DNA from: CAYGAW01 sp964347945
Lineage (GTDB): Bacteria > Chloroflexota > Anaerolineae > UBA7937 > B3-Chlor
Direction: 5' to 3'
DNA: 15,170 nucleotides
Assembly: GCA_964347945.1 (NCBI GenBank)
Contig: CAYGAW010000175.1
Coordinates: 1-15,170 of the forward strand
In this document: positions 1-6,282 of the stretch, piece by piece
How positions within the stretch are numbered: the stretch's first letter is position 1
Layout: every line of letters begins with the position of its first letter
The notes under the pieces: model-generated
Told to the model about the DNA's origin: nothing
What the model saw: the letters and a program-made list of their open reading frames with translations, nothing else
Database searches by the model: none
Position numbers and translations under genes: made by a program

Positions 1-714
1 CCCGGCACGATGCGCCATCGCCAGCCCATCCCCTCGCGACGATAGAGGGTTCGTGGTGTGGAGGTAAATCTGGCCCAGCCCGCCGGTGGCTACCACTGTG
101 GCTTTGGCCACACACGTTACCACTTGCCCCGAGTCCTGGTTCAACACGTAGGCACCTACGCACGCAACAGGATCATACACGACCCGCCGGTCCCGCGAGT
201 GGTGAGCCGGAGTCAGCAAATCGACCGCAGTGTGGCCTGTCAACAACTCCACGTTTGGACGGTCTCGCAGAGCACTGAGCAACCTCTCTTGTATGGCCCG
301 CCCCGTTGCATCGGCCACGTGTACGATCCGGGCTGTGGACTGGCCACCTTCGAGTGTCAGGTCCAACTCCCCTGTCTGGCCCAGATCGAACTCAACGCCC
401 AACTCCTCGATGAGGATCTGCCTTAGCAATCGCGGCCCTTCCTCGCACAGAACGGCAACGGCGTGAGGGTTATTCAAGCCATCTCCCGCCCTCACGATGT
501 CGCTGGCCAGCAATTCAGCGGAATCATCGAGTCCGCGATAGACAACCCCTCCCTGGGCATAGTAGGTGCTACTCTCCTCAGCATCCCTCGCGCTGGTGAT
601 GAGCGTTATGCACAAATCCTCATTGTCACTCAGGGCGAGAGCGGAGGTCGCACCAGCGATTCCACAACCGATAATCAAGACGTCCGTCTTCAACTCGTTA
701 TCGGCTGCGCACAT
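1..714 (-). CDS. nadB: L-aspartate oxidase, 3' end beyond window (partial)
   Basis: Flavoenzyme that oxidises L-aspartate to iminoaspartate, which NadA condenses with dihydroxyacetone phosphate to quinolinate. The 238 visible residues start MCAADNELKTDVLIIGCGIAGA, a Rossmann FAD-binding GxGxxG-type motif. They continue with the family's AQGGVVYRG segment near residue 55, the STARIVHVADATGRAIQ block near 125-141 and VVATGGLGQIYLHTTNP near 210, which together are diagnostic for NadB rather than succinate dehydrogenase flavoprotein. The rest of the FAD/capping domain lies beyond base 1. The ATG at 714 is one base after the nadA stop, so translation is probably coupled to nadA. A purine-rich GGCGGTGA inside the nadA end is a possible ribosome binding site. 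No frameshift is seen in the visible part. Confidence 0.93.
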   Translation of the reverse strand, partial: MCAADNELKTDVLIIGCGIAGATSALALSDNEDLCITLITSARDAEESSTYYAQGGVVYRGLDDSAELLASDIVRAGDGLNNPHAVAVLCEEGPRLLRQILIEELGVEFDLGQTGELDLTLEGGQSTARIVHVADATGRAIQERLLSALRDRPNVELLTGHTAVDLLTPAHHSRDRRVVYDPVACVGAYVLNQDSGQVVTCVAKATVVATGGLGQIYLHTTNPLSSRGDGLAMAHRAG

Positions 715-715
715 C

Positions 716-1810
716 TCAGGTCACCGCCAGCATCTTCCCCAGGGCAAGGTTGGCCCCTTGGGCTATCTCCTGAGGAACCCGAACGACATTCTCCACCCGG
801 CCCGCCAAGATGCCCTCCAGAATAAAAAGCAGATTATGGGGGTTGATGTGAAACATGGCCCCGCAGAGGGAATGGGCCAAAGGGACGACTGTCTTGCCAG
901 GATGCTCCTTGGCCAACCTGCCGACGAGGTTCACCTCCGTCCCGATGACCAACGTGGCGCCCGCTGGAGACTCTTCCACCATCCTCACGATGAAGCTGGT
1001 GGACCCGCTACCGTCTGCCCTGGCAACCACCTCGGCGGGACATTCGGGATGAACGATCACGGTGCCCTGCGGATGCGTCTCCCGTGCCTGCTCCACTTGC
1101 TCAACCGTGAAGAAGGTATGCACGTGACAGTATCCTTTCCATAGCACCACCTTGCACTCCGCCAGTCCAGTCGGCATCTCGAACGGTTCCCGAGGATCCC
1201 AGACGGAGATCTCCTGCGGAGAAAACCCCAGAGACAGCGTCGTGTTACGGCCCAGGTGCTCGTCCGGGAAGAAAAGGATGTGTCCCCTTTTCGCCAGCGC
1301 CCATTGGAAAACGGCGCGGGAATTGGAGGAGGTGCAAACAGCACCCCCACGCTCTCCGCAGAAAGCTTTCAGCTCGACGCTGGAGTTCTGATAGGTGATA
1401 GGAAGGAGGTCATCTCCCCACATAGAGGTCAGATGCTCCCATGCGTTCCAGGCATCCGCCACATCAGCCATCCGCGCCATGGGGCAGCGCGCTGTCTTGG
1501 CAGGCAAAAGAACCGCTTGCGCGGGGTCGCAAAGAATGGCCGCTGACTCGGCCATGAAATCTACCCCACAGAAGACGATATACTTTGCATCTCTCTCGGC
1601 CGCAGCAGCTCGCGATAGCTCCAGCGAATCTCCCCGGTGATCGGCGAAGCGGATGACCTCGTCTCTCTGGTAGTGATGGCCAAGAATGACGAGATCCTTA
1701 CCCAGGGCCTCTTTCGCGCCCTGTATCAGGCTCAACACATGGCCCTCCGACATACCCGCGTAATCATCCCGTGACCCCATCACAGGCCTTCGCCACTCCT
1801 CCTTTCCCAT
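716..1810 (-). CDS. nadA: Quinolinate synthase A
   Basis: [4Fe-4S] enzyme that condenses iminoaspartate with dihydroxyacetone phosphate to quinolinate. Counting from the ATG at 1810 (364 residues), the three cluster cysteines are Cys81 (FCGVDFMAE), Cys159 (GGAVCTSSN) and Cys257 (VHPECPAEV). Other family blocks are LVILGHHYQ, FADHRGDSLELS, YQNSSVELKAFCG, PDEHLGRNT and GTEVNLVGRLAKE. The frame is open further upstream to 1933, but the ATG at 1810 has a GGCGGAG ribosome binding site nine bases ahead (1820-1826). The ATG at 1780 is a second choice, 17 bases downstream of an AAAGGAGG. The 1810 start overlaps the nadC end by 47 bases and the 1780 start by 17, so coupling to nadC is likely either way. 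Function is near certain; the start is not. Confidence 0.93.
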   Translation of the reverse strand: MGKEEWRRPVMGSRDDYAGMSEGHVLSLIQGAKEALGKDLVILGHHYQRDEVIRFADHRGDSLELSRAAAAERDAKYIVFCGVDFMAESAAILCDPAQAVLLPAKTARCPMARMADVADAWNAWEHLTSMWGDDLLPITYQNSSVELKAFCGERGGAVCTSSNSRAVFQWALAKRGHILFFPDEHLGRNTTLSLGFSPQEISVWDPREPFEMPTGLAECKVVLWKGYCHVHTFFTVEQVEQARETHPQGTVIVHPECPAEVVARADGSGSTSFIVRMVEESPAGATLVIGTEVNLVGRLAKEHPGKTVVPLAHSLCGAMFHINPHNLLFILEGILAGRVENVVRVPQEIAQGANLALGKMLAVT

Positions 1811-2672
1811 GTGGTGATTCTCCGCCGGCTCGCCAGCTCTCTGCGATCTCCAAACTGATATCCAGTGCCTGGACCGAGTGCGTGAGAGCCCCGACGGAGA
1901 TGAAATCCACCCCAGTACATGCGATGTCAGCAACGTTCTCCAGAGTCACATTCCCTGACGCTTCGAGCTCCACCTTCCCTCCAGCCAGAGCGACAGCTTC
2001 TCTCATGTCGTCCAGACTCATGTTGTCCAACATGATGCGATCCGGGCGCAGGCCAAGAGCCTCTCTCAGTTCAGCCAGACAACTCACCTCCACTTCGATC
2101 GCCAGGCCCTCCTTAGCACGAGACCTCGCTCTATCCATCGCCTCCCTGATGCCGCCAGCGGCTGCAATGTGATTGTCCTTTATCAAGACCATGTCATACA
2201 GTCCAAAGCGATGGTTCTCACCTCCGCCCATCTTGACGGCCATCTTGTCGAGAACACGGAGTCCCGGAACTGTCTTCCTCGTATCCAAGATCACGGCTCC
2301 GGTGCCTTGCACCCTCTCCACGAACCGCCTTGTGAGAGTGGCTATGCCCGACATCCGCTGGACAAGATTCAACGCCACCCGCTCGCCAGTAAGAATGGCA
2401 GCCCCTGGCCCTTTCACATGAGCCAGCACTTGACCGCCTGTGATCGCATCTCCATCCACCACTACGGAGGCAAACTCCACGCGGCCATCAAGTAGCCGGA
2501 ACACAGCACTAGCCACCTCCAGCCCAGCGACAATGCCATTCTCTTTGGCTACAAGTCGCCCCGTGAGCCATAAGTCTGGGGGTAGCAAGGCAGCGGTGGT
2601 CACATCACCCGAGCCGATATCTTCGCGGAGCGCCTGCTTGAGGATAGGTACAATTGGGGCCAAGTCTACCAT
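1764..2672 (-). CDS. nadC: Nicotinate-nucleotide pyrophosphorylase (quinolinate phosphoribosyltransferase)
   Basis: Converts quinolinate and PRPP to nicotinate mononucleotide, CO2 and PPi, completing de novo nicotinate nucleotide synthesis with NadA and NadB. From the ATG at 2672 (302 residues), family motifs in order are EDIGSGDVTT near the N-terminus, GERVALNLVQRMSG (96-109), LDTRKTVPGLR with MGGGENHR (129-155), KDNHIA (165-170), IEVEVSC, DRIMLDNM, ELEASGNV and FISVGALTHS. Basic residues of the RKT and ENHR motifs bind quinolinate and PRPP in this family. The reading frame opens at 2708, with ATGs at 2681 and 2672. The 2672 start is preferred because a TATAAT lies at 2680-2685, which puts the transcript start at or one base before this ATG. 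The C-terminus runs about 25 residues past the usual family end, over the nadA start. Confidence 0.95.
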   Translation of the reverse strand: MVDLAPIVPILKQALREDIGSGDVTTAALLPPDLWLTGRLVAKENGIVAGLEVASAVFRLLDGRVEFASVVVDGDAITGGQVLAHVKGPGAAILTGERVALNLVQRMSGIATLTRRFVERVQGTGAVILDTRKTVPGLRVLDKMAVKMGGGENHRFGLYDMVLIKDNHIAAAGGIREAMDRARSRAKEGLAIEVEVSCLAELREALGLRPDRIMLDNMSLDDMREAVALAGGKVELEASGNVTLENVADIACTGVDFISVGALTHSVQALDISLEIAESWRAGGESPHGKGGVAKACDGVTG

Positions 2673-2679
2673 TGGGGAC

Positions 2680-2708
2680 ATTATAGCTTGGCAGACAAAC
2701 AGATACAA
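2680..2708 (-). promoter_or_regulatory. Sigma70-like promoter for nadC-nadA-nadB, leaderless
   Basis: A perfect -10 TATAAT (2680-2685) is separated by 17 bases from a weaker -35 TTGTAT (2703-2708). The expected transcript start is about 2672-2673, which coincides with the ATG of nadC at 2672, so the mRNA would have no leader. No ribosome binding site precedes either the 2672 or the 2681 ATG, consistent with leaderless translation. Confidence 0.6.
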
Positions 2709-2995
2709 AAGAGTAGTCTTAGTCGTAGGCTGGTGGACTAGTGGACTGTGATTGGGGAGCGAGGGCCGCCTCCCCTAGGGGTAGTGGGTGGAAGGGCGGA
2801 GCTGCGCAACAATAGGGGCGTCTGCCGGTGCGTCTGCGGCCGGGAGCTGGCGTGGACGGGGTGTGGACAAGAGAGATGCTGAGCGAAACGAGTACTGAGG
2901 GGGCTAGTGGATATGTGGATGGCTGTGCGGTGGAAGGCGGGAGTTCAAGATGTGTTGCGGCAAGAGCTCGGGTCTTTGGTCTTCGGGGGGCCGAG

Positions 2996-3004
2996 TTATC
3001 CCCA
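2996..3004 (+). promoter_or_regulatory. DnaA box (TTATCCCCA, one mismatch)
   Basis: First of three tandem DnaA boxes before the dnaA stop. It differs from TTATCCACA at one position. Confidence 0.6.
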
Positions 3005-3015
3005 CAACAACCCAG

Positions 3016-3024
3016 TTATCCACA
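3016..3024 (+). promoter_or_regulatory. DnaA box (TTATCCACA, consensus)
   Basis: Perfect match to the bacterial DnaA box, 20 bases after the first box and in the same orientation. Confidence 0.8.
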
Positions 3025-3036
3025 CACACGGGGAGC

Positions 3037-3045
3037 TTATCCACA
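3037..3045 (+). promoter_or_regulatory. DnaA box (TTATCCACA, consensus)
   Basis: Perfect DnaA box, 21 bases after the previous one. The near-constant two-turn spacing puts all three on the same face of the helix. It ends 13 bases before the dnaA stop codon. Confidence 0.8.
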
Positions 3046-3058
3046 TTTGCCTGTGGCC

Positions 3059-4402
3059 CTAGAGAGTGTGATTGGCGTAGAGAGCTCCCTTTATAGCAAG
3101 GACATCGCGGCGGAGCTGCTCATCCTCCTCTATCTGCTTCTCTATCTTGCCGTGACCATGCATGATGGTCGTGTGGTCGCGATTGCCGAGAGCCGCCCCT
3201 ATCTGGACGAGGGAGCTATTGGTTTCCTCCCGGCTGAGGTACATGGCGACCTGGCGGGCGAGGGCTAGGTCTTTGGTGCGGCGTGAGCCGCGCAAATCGT
3301 GGTGCTTGAAGGCGTAGAAGGCGGCCACGGCATCGATAATCTGATCGAGGGTAAGCGTCGGCTGAGGGCAGAGGTGGTCCTGGAGGGCTTCAGTGGTCAG
3401 GTGCACTGTGAGAGGGGAGAACGTCAGTTGGGCGTGGGCGACGGCACGGTTCAATGCGCCTTCCAGTTGCCTGATGTTGTTCTGGAACTTGTGCGCTATG
3501 AAATCGATGACGTCGTCGGGGACGTCCAAATGGTGGGTCTCGGCCTTGAAGCGCAGAATGGCGATGCGCGTCTCCAGGTCCGGCGCCTGGATATCGGCGA
3601 TGAGACCCCACTCAAAGCGGGAACTCAAGCGCTCCTCAAGGGTGGGGATGGCTTTGGGCGGGCGGTCGCTGGAGATGACGATCTGCTTCTTAGCGGAGTA
3701 GAGGGTATTAAAGGTATGGAAGAATTCCTCCTGGGTGCTTTCTTTGCCGGCGATGAACTGGATGTCGTCCACCAGGAGAATATCGACTTGGCGATACTTG
3801 GCGCGAAAGTCATCGGTGGTCTGGTTGCGGATGGAGTTAATCAAGTCGTTGGTGAAGGTCTCCGATGAGACATAGAGTACCTGCAGGCGGCGGGTGAGAG
3901 CGAGGTTACCCACGGCATGCAGGAGGTGCGTCTTGCCCAAGCCGACGCCCCCGTGGATGAAGAGGGGGTTATAGCTCTCGCCGGGGTTCTCGGTCACGGC
4001 CAGAGCGGCGGCATGGGGGAGGCGGTTGCTGCTGCCCACTATGAAAGTGTCGAAGGTGTAGTGAGGGACAAGCATCGGCGGTGCTGACATCGTTTCGAGA
4101 GGCGTGCTGCTGTCCTGCAAAAGTGGAGTGGGGACCGGCTGCTCGTCTGGTCCCGGTTTGGCCCTGACAACGAATTTGACCTCAACGGAGCTGCTGGTCA
4201 GGCCAATGAGGGTTCTCTTGATGATCGTGAGTAGGCGGTTCTCCAACCATTCCTTGGCGTAGGTGTTATGCACGCCGATGAGAAAAGTGCCATCCTCATA
4301 CGCTATGGGGAAGGTATTGCTTATCCAGGTATCGTAGGTGGCTTTGGTCATTTGCAGCTGCAGCTCACCTTTGGCCGCATCCCAGACGCGTTTTAGATCC
4401 AT
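3059..4402 (-). CDS. dnaA: Chromosomal replication initiator protein DnaA
   Basis: AAA+ ATPase that binds DnaA boxes, unwinds the origin and loads the helicase. All four domains are present in 447 residues. Domain I is about 1-80 (VWDAAKGELQLQMTKATYDTW). Linker domain II is short and Pro/Ser-rich, about 80-112. The AAA+ domain has Walker A GGVGLGKTH (151-159), Walker B ILLVDDIQF (208-216) and the SSRFEWGL sensor/arginine region. Domain IV has the DNA-binding signature RDHTTIMH at about 408-415. The start ATG at 4402 is preceded by GGAGGAGG at close spacing. dnaN, recF, rpmH and rnpA are not seen next to it, so this is a stand-alone dnaA, with nadCAB downstream on the same strand and apt divergent upstream. 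Confidence 0.98.
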   Translation of the reverse strand: MDLKRVWDAAKGELQLQMTKATYDTWISNTFPIAYEDGTFLIGVHNTYAKEWLENRLLTIIKRTLIGLTSSSVEVKFVVRAKPGPDEQPVPTPLLQDSSTPLETMSAPPMLVPHYTFDTFIVGSSNRLPHAAALAVTENPGESYNPLFIHGGVGLGKTHLLHAVGNLALTRRLQVLYVSSETFTNDLINSIRNQTTDDFRAKYRQVDILLVDDIQFIAGKESTQEEFFHTFNTLYSAKKQIVISSDRPPKAIPTLEERLSSRFEWGLIADIQAPDLETRIAILRFKAETHHLDVPDDVIDFIAHKFQNNIRQLEGALNRAVAHAQLTFSPLTVHLTTEALQDHLCPQPTLTLDQIIDAVAAFYAFKHHDLRGSRRTKDLALARQVAMYLSREETNSSLVQIGAALGNRDHTTIMHGHGKIEKQIEEDEQLRRDVLAIKGALYANHTL

Positions 4403-4508
4403 GCCTCCTCCAACCGTTGACTGCTAGGCCCTAGGGACAACGCGCAGGGGAATGGGTTCGCCAGTCTTTGCTGAACACGCCGGCAGACCGTCCATGCTCT
4501 TCATAGTT

Positions 4509-4542
4509 GCGTGTTACGATATTCGAGAGTTGCGCAACACGC
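4509..4542 (-). other. Inverted repeat in dnaA upstream region
   Basis: GCGTGTT at 4509-4515 is the exact reverse complement of AACACGC at 4536-4542, with 20 bases between. It could be an RNA hairpin in a long dnaA leader or a protein-binding palindrome. There is no T-tract on either side, so it is not a typical terminator. Confidence 0.35.
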
Positions 4543-4618
4543 GCTGGCTTGCCGCTCGACGGAGAAGTGTTGAGCGATTCTGGCATCGTTGTAGCGCCAG
4601 CGCGATGTCCGCCATGGT

Positions 4619-4804
4619 GGGGACACGACGGCGGGCTTGTGGGTAGCGCCCCGACATCCCGCACGCCGTCACCCCAAGACACGACTCTGCGTCCCGAGGT
4701 GCAAAGCAGAGCCATACCTCAAAGTCCGTCGGGTTCGCGAGGGGGGAGGCTGCGGACTGCACGAGTGACGAACCCGCCGGAGCCCGGGAGTCGCAAATGG
4801 CTCT
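4619..4804 (-). ncRNA. Candidate structured RNA or leader with pseudoknot, upstream of dnaA
   Basis: Perfect complementary segments, in plus-strand positions, are: 4708-4715 with 4797-4804 (8 bp, closing stem), 4723-4728 with 4753-4758 (6 bp), and 4730-4737 with 4769-4776 (8 bp). The last two cross each other, giving an H-type pseudoknot inside the closing stem. A neighbouring stem pairs 4627-4633 with 4664-4670 (7 bp), extended by GGGG 4619-4622 with CCCC 4672-4675. A hairpin 4685-4690 with 4706-4711 shares bases with the closing stem, so the two are mutually exclusive, as in a switch. The minus strand is assigned because a promoter-like element at 4830-4858 would transcribe it toward dnaA. 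Not matched to a known RNA class; the high GC content makes some pairing expected by chance. Confidence 0.35.
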
Positions 4805-4829
4805 CTTGCCTTGTTCAGGAGCGTAGCGT

Positions 4830-4858
4830 ATTGTATTCGAGGAGTTGAGATTGTGCAA
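4830..4858 (-). promoter_or_regulatory. Sigma70-like promoter directed toward dnaA
   Basis: On the minus strand, TTGCAC (4853-4858), a 17-base spacer and TACAAT (4830-4835). The predicted start is near 4823, giving dnaA a leader of about 420 bases or, alternatively, driving a separate small RNA. I found no equally good promoter nearer to dnaA. Confidence 0.45.
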
Positions 4859-5038
4859 TTGAGAATGGTGGCCCGTGGGACGGTTGCGGACTGCAGCGCG
4901 GGGTGGTGGTGGCATTGACCCCACTAGATACGGGGGAGTACTTGGTGCTGCCGCCCACATCTAGTGTGTGGTTTGCAGCGAGAGAGATTCGGCGGGCGGG
5001 TCAAACTTTAAGGAACCTTATGGAAAGCGTCCGGAGGT

Positions 5039-5067
5039 TTGCCTGGATGGCAGGTCTCTGCTACAAT
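5039..5067 (+). promoter_or_regulatory. Sigma70-like promoter of apt
   Basis: TTGCCT (5039-5044), a 17-base spacer and TACAAT (5062-5067). The predicted transcript start is near 5074, leaving a leader of about 30 bases that contains the GAGAGAGG ribosome binding site before the apt ATG. Confidence 0.6.
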
Positions 5068-5103
5068 CCGACGTGAACAAAGTCCAGTGGAGAGAGGTGA
5101 AGG

Positions 5104-5616
5104 ATGGATCTTGCAGAAATGATTCGGGATGTCCCGGACTTCCCCAAAGAAGGGATAATCTTCAAGGACATCACGACCTTGATAAAGGACCCAGAGGCGT
5201 TCAAGGAGGCAGTGAACGTTCTTGCGGATCGTTACGCCGGTCAAGACATAGACTTGGTAGCCGCCGTGGAAGCGCGCGGCTACATCTTTGGGGCGCCTAT
5301 CGCCTTGAAGTTGGGTGCGGGGTTCATCCCTGTGCGCAAGGTGGGCAAGCTGCCTGCGGAGACGTTGCGGGAGGAGTATGAGCTGGAGTATGGCAGCGAT
5401 GCTGTGGAAATGCACAAGGATGCCATCCAACCGGGTCAGAAGGTACTGATTGTTGATGACCTCATCGCCACAGGCGGCTCAGCTGCGGCTACCGCGAGGC
5501 TCGTGGAGAGGCTGGGTGGCGAGGTAGTTGGCATCGCCTTTCTCATCGAGCTGACCTTCTTGGACGGGGTTGACAAACTGAAGCAATACGATGTCTACAC
5601 GGTCATCCAATACTAG
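5104..5616 (+). CDS. apt: Adenine phosphoribosyltransferase
   Basis: Purine salvage enzyme: adenine plus PRPP gives AMP and PPi. At 170 residues it has the normal family length. Diagnostic segments are IRDVPDFPKEGIIFKDIT (N-terminal adenine-binding region), AAVEARGYIFGAPIAL, IPVRKVGKLP and the type I PRPP loop VLIVDDLIATGGSA at about 114-127. The start has a strong ribosome binding site (GAGAGAGGTGAAGG) and a promoter just upstream. It appears to be a single-gene transcript divergent from dnaA; inverted repeats and DnaA-like sites follow the stop codon. Confidence 0.97.
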   Translation: MDLAEMIRDVPDFPKEGIIFKDITTLIKDPEAFKEAVNVLADRYAGQDIDLVAAVEARGYIFGAPIALKLGAGFIPVRKVGKLPAETLREEYELEYGSDAVEMHKDAIQPGQKVLIVDDLIATGGSAAATARLVERLGGEVVGIAFLIELTFLDGVDKLKQYDVYTVIQY

Positions 5617-5618
5617 TT

Positions 5619-5650
5619 TGTGGATGACCTTGTGGATAGGGTGTGGACAA
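5619..5650 (-). promoter_or_regulatory. Cluster of three DnaA-box-like sites
   Basis: TGTGGATGA (5619-5627), TGTGGATAG (5631-5639) and TGTGGACAA (5642-5650) read on the minus strand as TCATCCACA, CTATCCACA and TTGTCCACA. Each differs from TTATCCACA at one or two positions. They are spaced 12 and 11 bases, about one helical turn, all in one orientation, opposite to the boxes at 2996-3045. They could be weak DnaA sites of a bipartite origin or a titration/regulatory site; binding is inferred. Confidence 0.45.
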
Positions 5651-5803
5651 GCTTGAGAAGGTTGAGAGTCACTTGGCTCTTGCTGTGGAGAGTAGAATGG
5701 AGCCCGGCCGTCGCAGCCCGGGCCAGAGTTGGGTACTCTTGATTCTCGATCAGGGCACGGACGGGCTAGCGCATTAAGCGGTTCGATGAACCGAGTACAG
5801 CAC

Positions 5804-5847
5804 AGAGCCTCAGAGCGGTCTAGGTGCTTCTGAGGCTCTACTCTTTC
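5804..5847 (+). terminator. Perfect 11-bp hairpin, possible apt terminator
   Basis: AGAGCCTCAGA (5804-5814) pairs exactly with TCTGAGGCTCT (5829-5839) around a 14-base loop, followed by ACTCTTTC. The T-tract is weak and the hairpin is about 190 bases past the apt stop. It is a possible terminator for plus-strand transcription, or it could be part of a structured RNA together with the three hairpins upstream of it. Confidence 0.4.
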
Positions 5848-6004
5848 AACGGCTTTCGTATCTGGGCCTGTGGGGCGCCAGCACCGATGGAGTGCTTACG
5901 GAACATGGCGCCAGGCTGGATGTGTGCCTGCTCTGTCACATCTGGGTGTGTTGGAGTTCGTCTTCGCTCTGGCGTGGAGCCTCCACGCGGCAAACGCTGG
6001 CCGT

Positions 6005-6109
6005 TCAGGTGGGTACTCCGAGGCGCGGCAGCACGACTCGCGTCAGGATGAACCAGACGCCAAAGAAGGCGATAACAAATAGAAACTGGCCAATCGAATT
6101 TCCTGTCAT
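6005..6109 (-). CDS. 34-residue single-helix membrane peptide
   Basis: The peptide begins MTGNSIGQF, has one hydrophobic segment at about residues 9-22 (FLFVIAFFGVWFIL) and ends with a basic and proline-containing tail TRVVLPRLGVPT. The ATG at 6109 has a good AAGGAG ribosome binding site seven bases upstream and a promoter (TTGCAG, 17 bases, TATACT) about 20 bases before that, so expression is well supported despite the small size. A longer in-frame opening to 6220 exists, but its first 37 codons overlap the promoter and look non-coding. A single transmembrane helix with a positively charged tail suggests a small membrane-associated regulator or subunit. No family name is claimed. Confidence 0.7.
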   Translation of the reverse strand: MTGNSIGQFLFVIAFFGVWFILTRVVLPRLGVPT

Positions 6110-6129
6110 GAAAAGTCTCCTTGCTTCCA

Positions 6130-6158
6130 AGTATACGGAAAAGGCAGGCGCTCTGCAA
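6130..6158 (-). promoter_or_regulatory. Promoter of the 34-codon membrane peptide gene
   Basis: TTGCAG (6153-6158), a 17-base spacer and TATACT (6130-6135) on the minus strand. The predicted start is near 6123, about 13 bases before the ATG, with the AAGGAG ribosome binding site between. This makes the peptide an independent transcript rather than readthrough from aacS. Confidence 0.55.
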
Positions 6159-6282
6159 GCAACCAAGGAAGGCCAGGGTTGTGGAGTAAGAGCCGGACCG
6201 CCAGGGCAGCGAGGTCGCAACGGTTGCCCGCGGGCGAGCGAGGTATGTGTCTCCAGCGGAGAAGCTTCGACGGTAAGGGAGA

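Larger units (their letters stand above)
2709..3058. other. Candidate chromosomal origin (oriC): intergenic region between dnaA and nadC
   Basis: This gene-free stretch lies directly downstream of the dnaA stop, the place where many bacteria (Bacillus, Streptomyces) have the origin between dnaA and dnaN. Here nadC takes the place of dnaN. Three DnaA boxes in one orientation sit at its right end, spaced 20 and 21 bases. Two weaker inverse sites are TGTGGACAA at 2862-2870 (one mismatch from consensus) and TGTGGATGG at 2914-2922 (two mismatches). The plus strand is strongly G-rich from about 2750 to 2990. The most AT-rich part, about 2680-2725 beside the nadC promoter, also carries TAG triplets every six bases (2714, 2720, 2726). 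It could be the unwinding element, but it is some 270 bases from the boxes. The DnaA boxes are seen directly; origin function is inferred. Confidence 0.6.
4403..5038. other. Long gene-free region between divergent dnaA and apt, rich in inverted repeats
   Basis: No convincing gene: the open frames here on either strand have low-complexity translations, no ribosome binding site and no recognisable motifs. The region contains a minus-strand promoter facing dnaA, a dense set of inverted repeats at about 4509-4804 (described separately) and the apt promoter at its right end. A CCCTAGGG palindrome lies in the dnaA leader at 4429-4436. No DnaA box was found here. I looked for RNase P RNA, tmRNA, SRP RNA and tRNA signatures and did not recognise any. 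Confidence 0.5.
5617..6004. other. Gene-free region downstream of apt with DnaA-like sites and hairpins
   Basis: No convincing coding sequence. It begins with three DnaA-box-like sites (5619-5650) and then four hairpins: 5702-5707 with 5718-5723 (6 bp), 5725-5729 with 5735-5739 (5 bp), 5779-5784 with 5788-5793 (6 bp, three-base loop) and 5804-5814 with 5829-5839 (11 bp). From about 5850 to 6004 I see no structure beyond overlapping short open frames without ribosome binding sites. Confidence 0.5.

Noticed and set aside
2754..2796. G-quadruplex in the G-rich origin strand
   Set aside because: Runs of three or more G are present, but four runs can only be joined by including one loop of about 12 bases with a competing C-rich segment; too weak to claim.
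4514..4960. 148-codon open frame upstream of dnaA on the minus strand
   Set aside because: No ribosome binding site, low-complexity Pro/Arg-rich translation with no family motifs, and it runs through the inverted-repeat region.
5047..5076. Nine-residue leader peptide frame before apt
   Set aside because: It overlaps the -10 of the apt promoter, so it would not be on the apt transcript.
5779..5793. tRNA T-arm-like CGGTTCGATGAACCG
   Set aside because: A perfect hairpin with a three-base loop, not a seven-base T-loop; no acceptor, D or anticodon arms around it.
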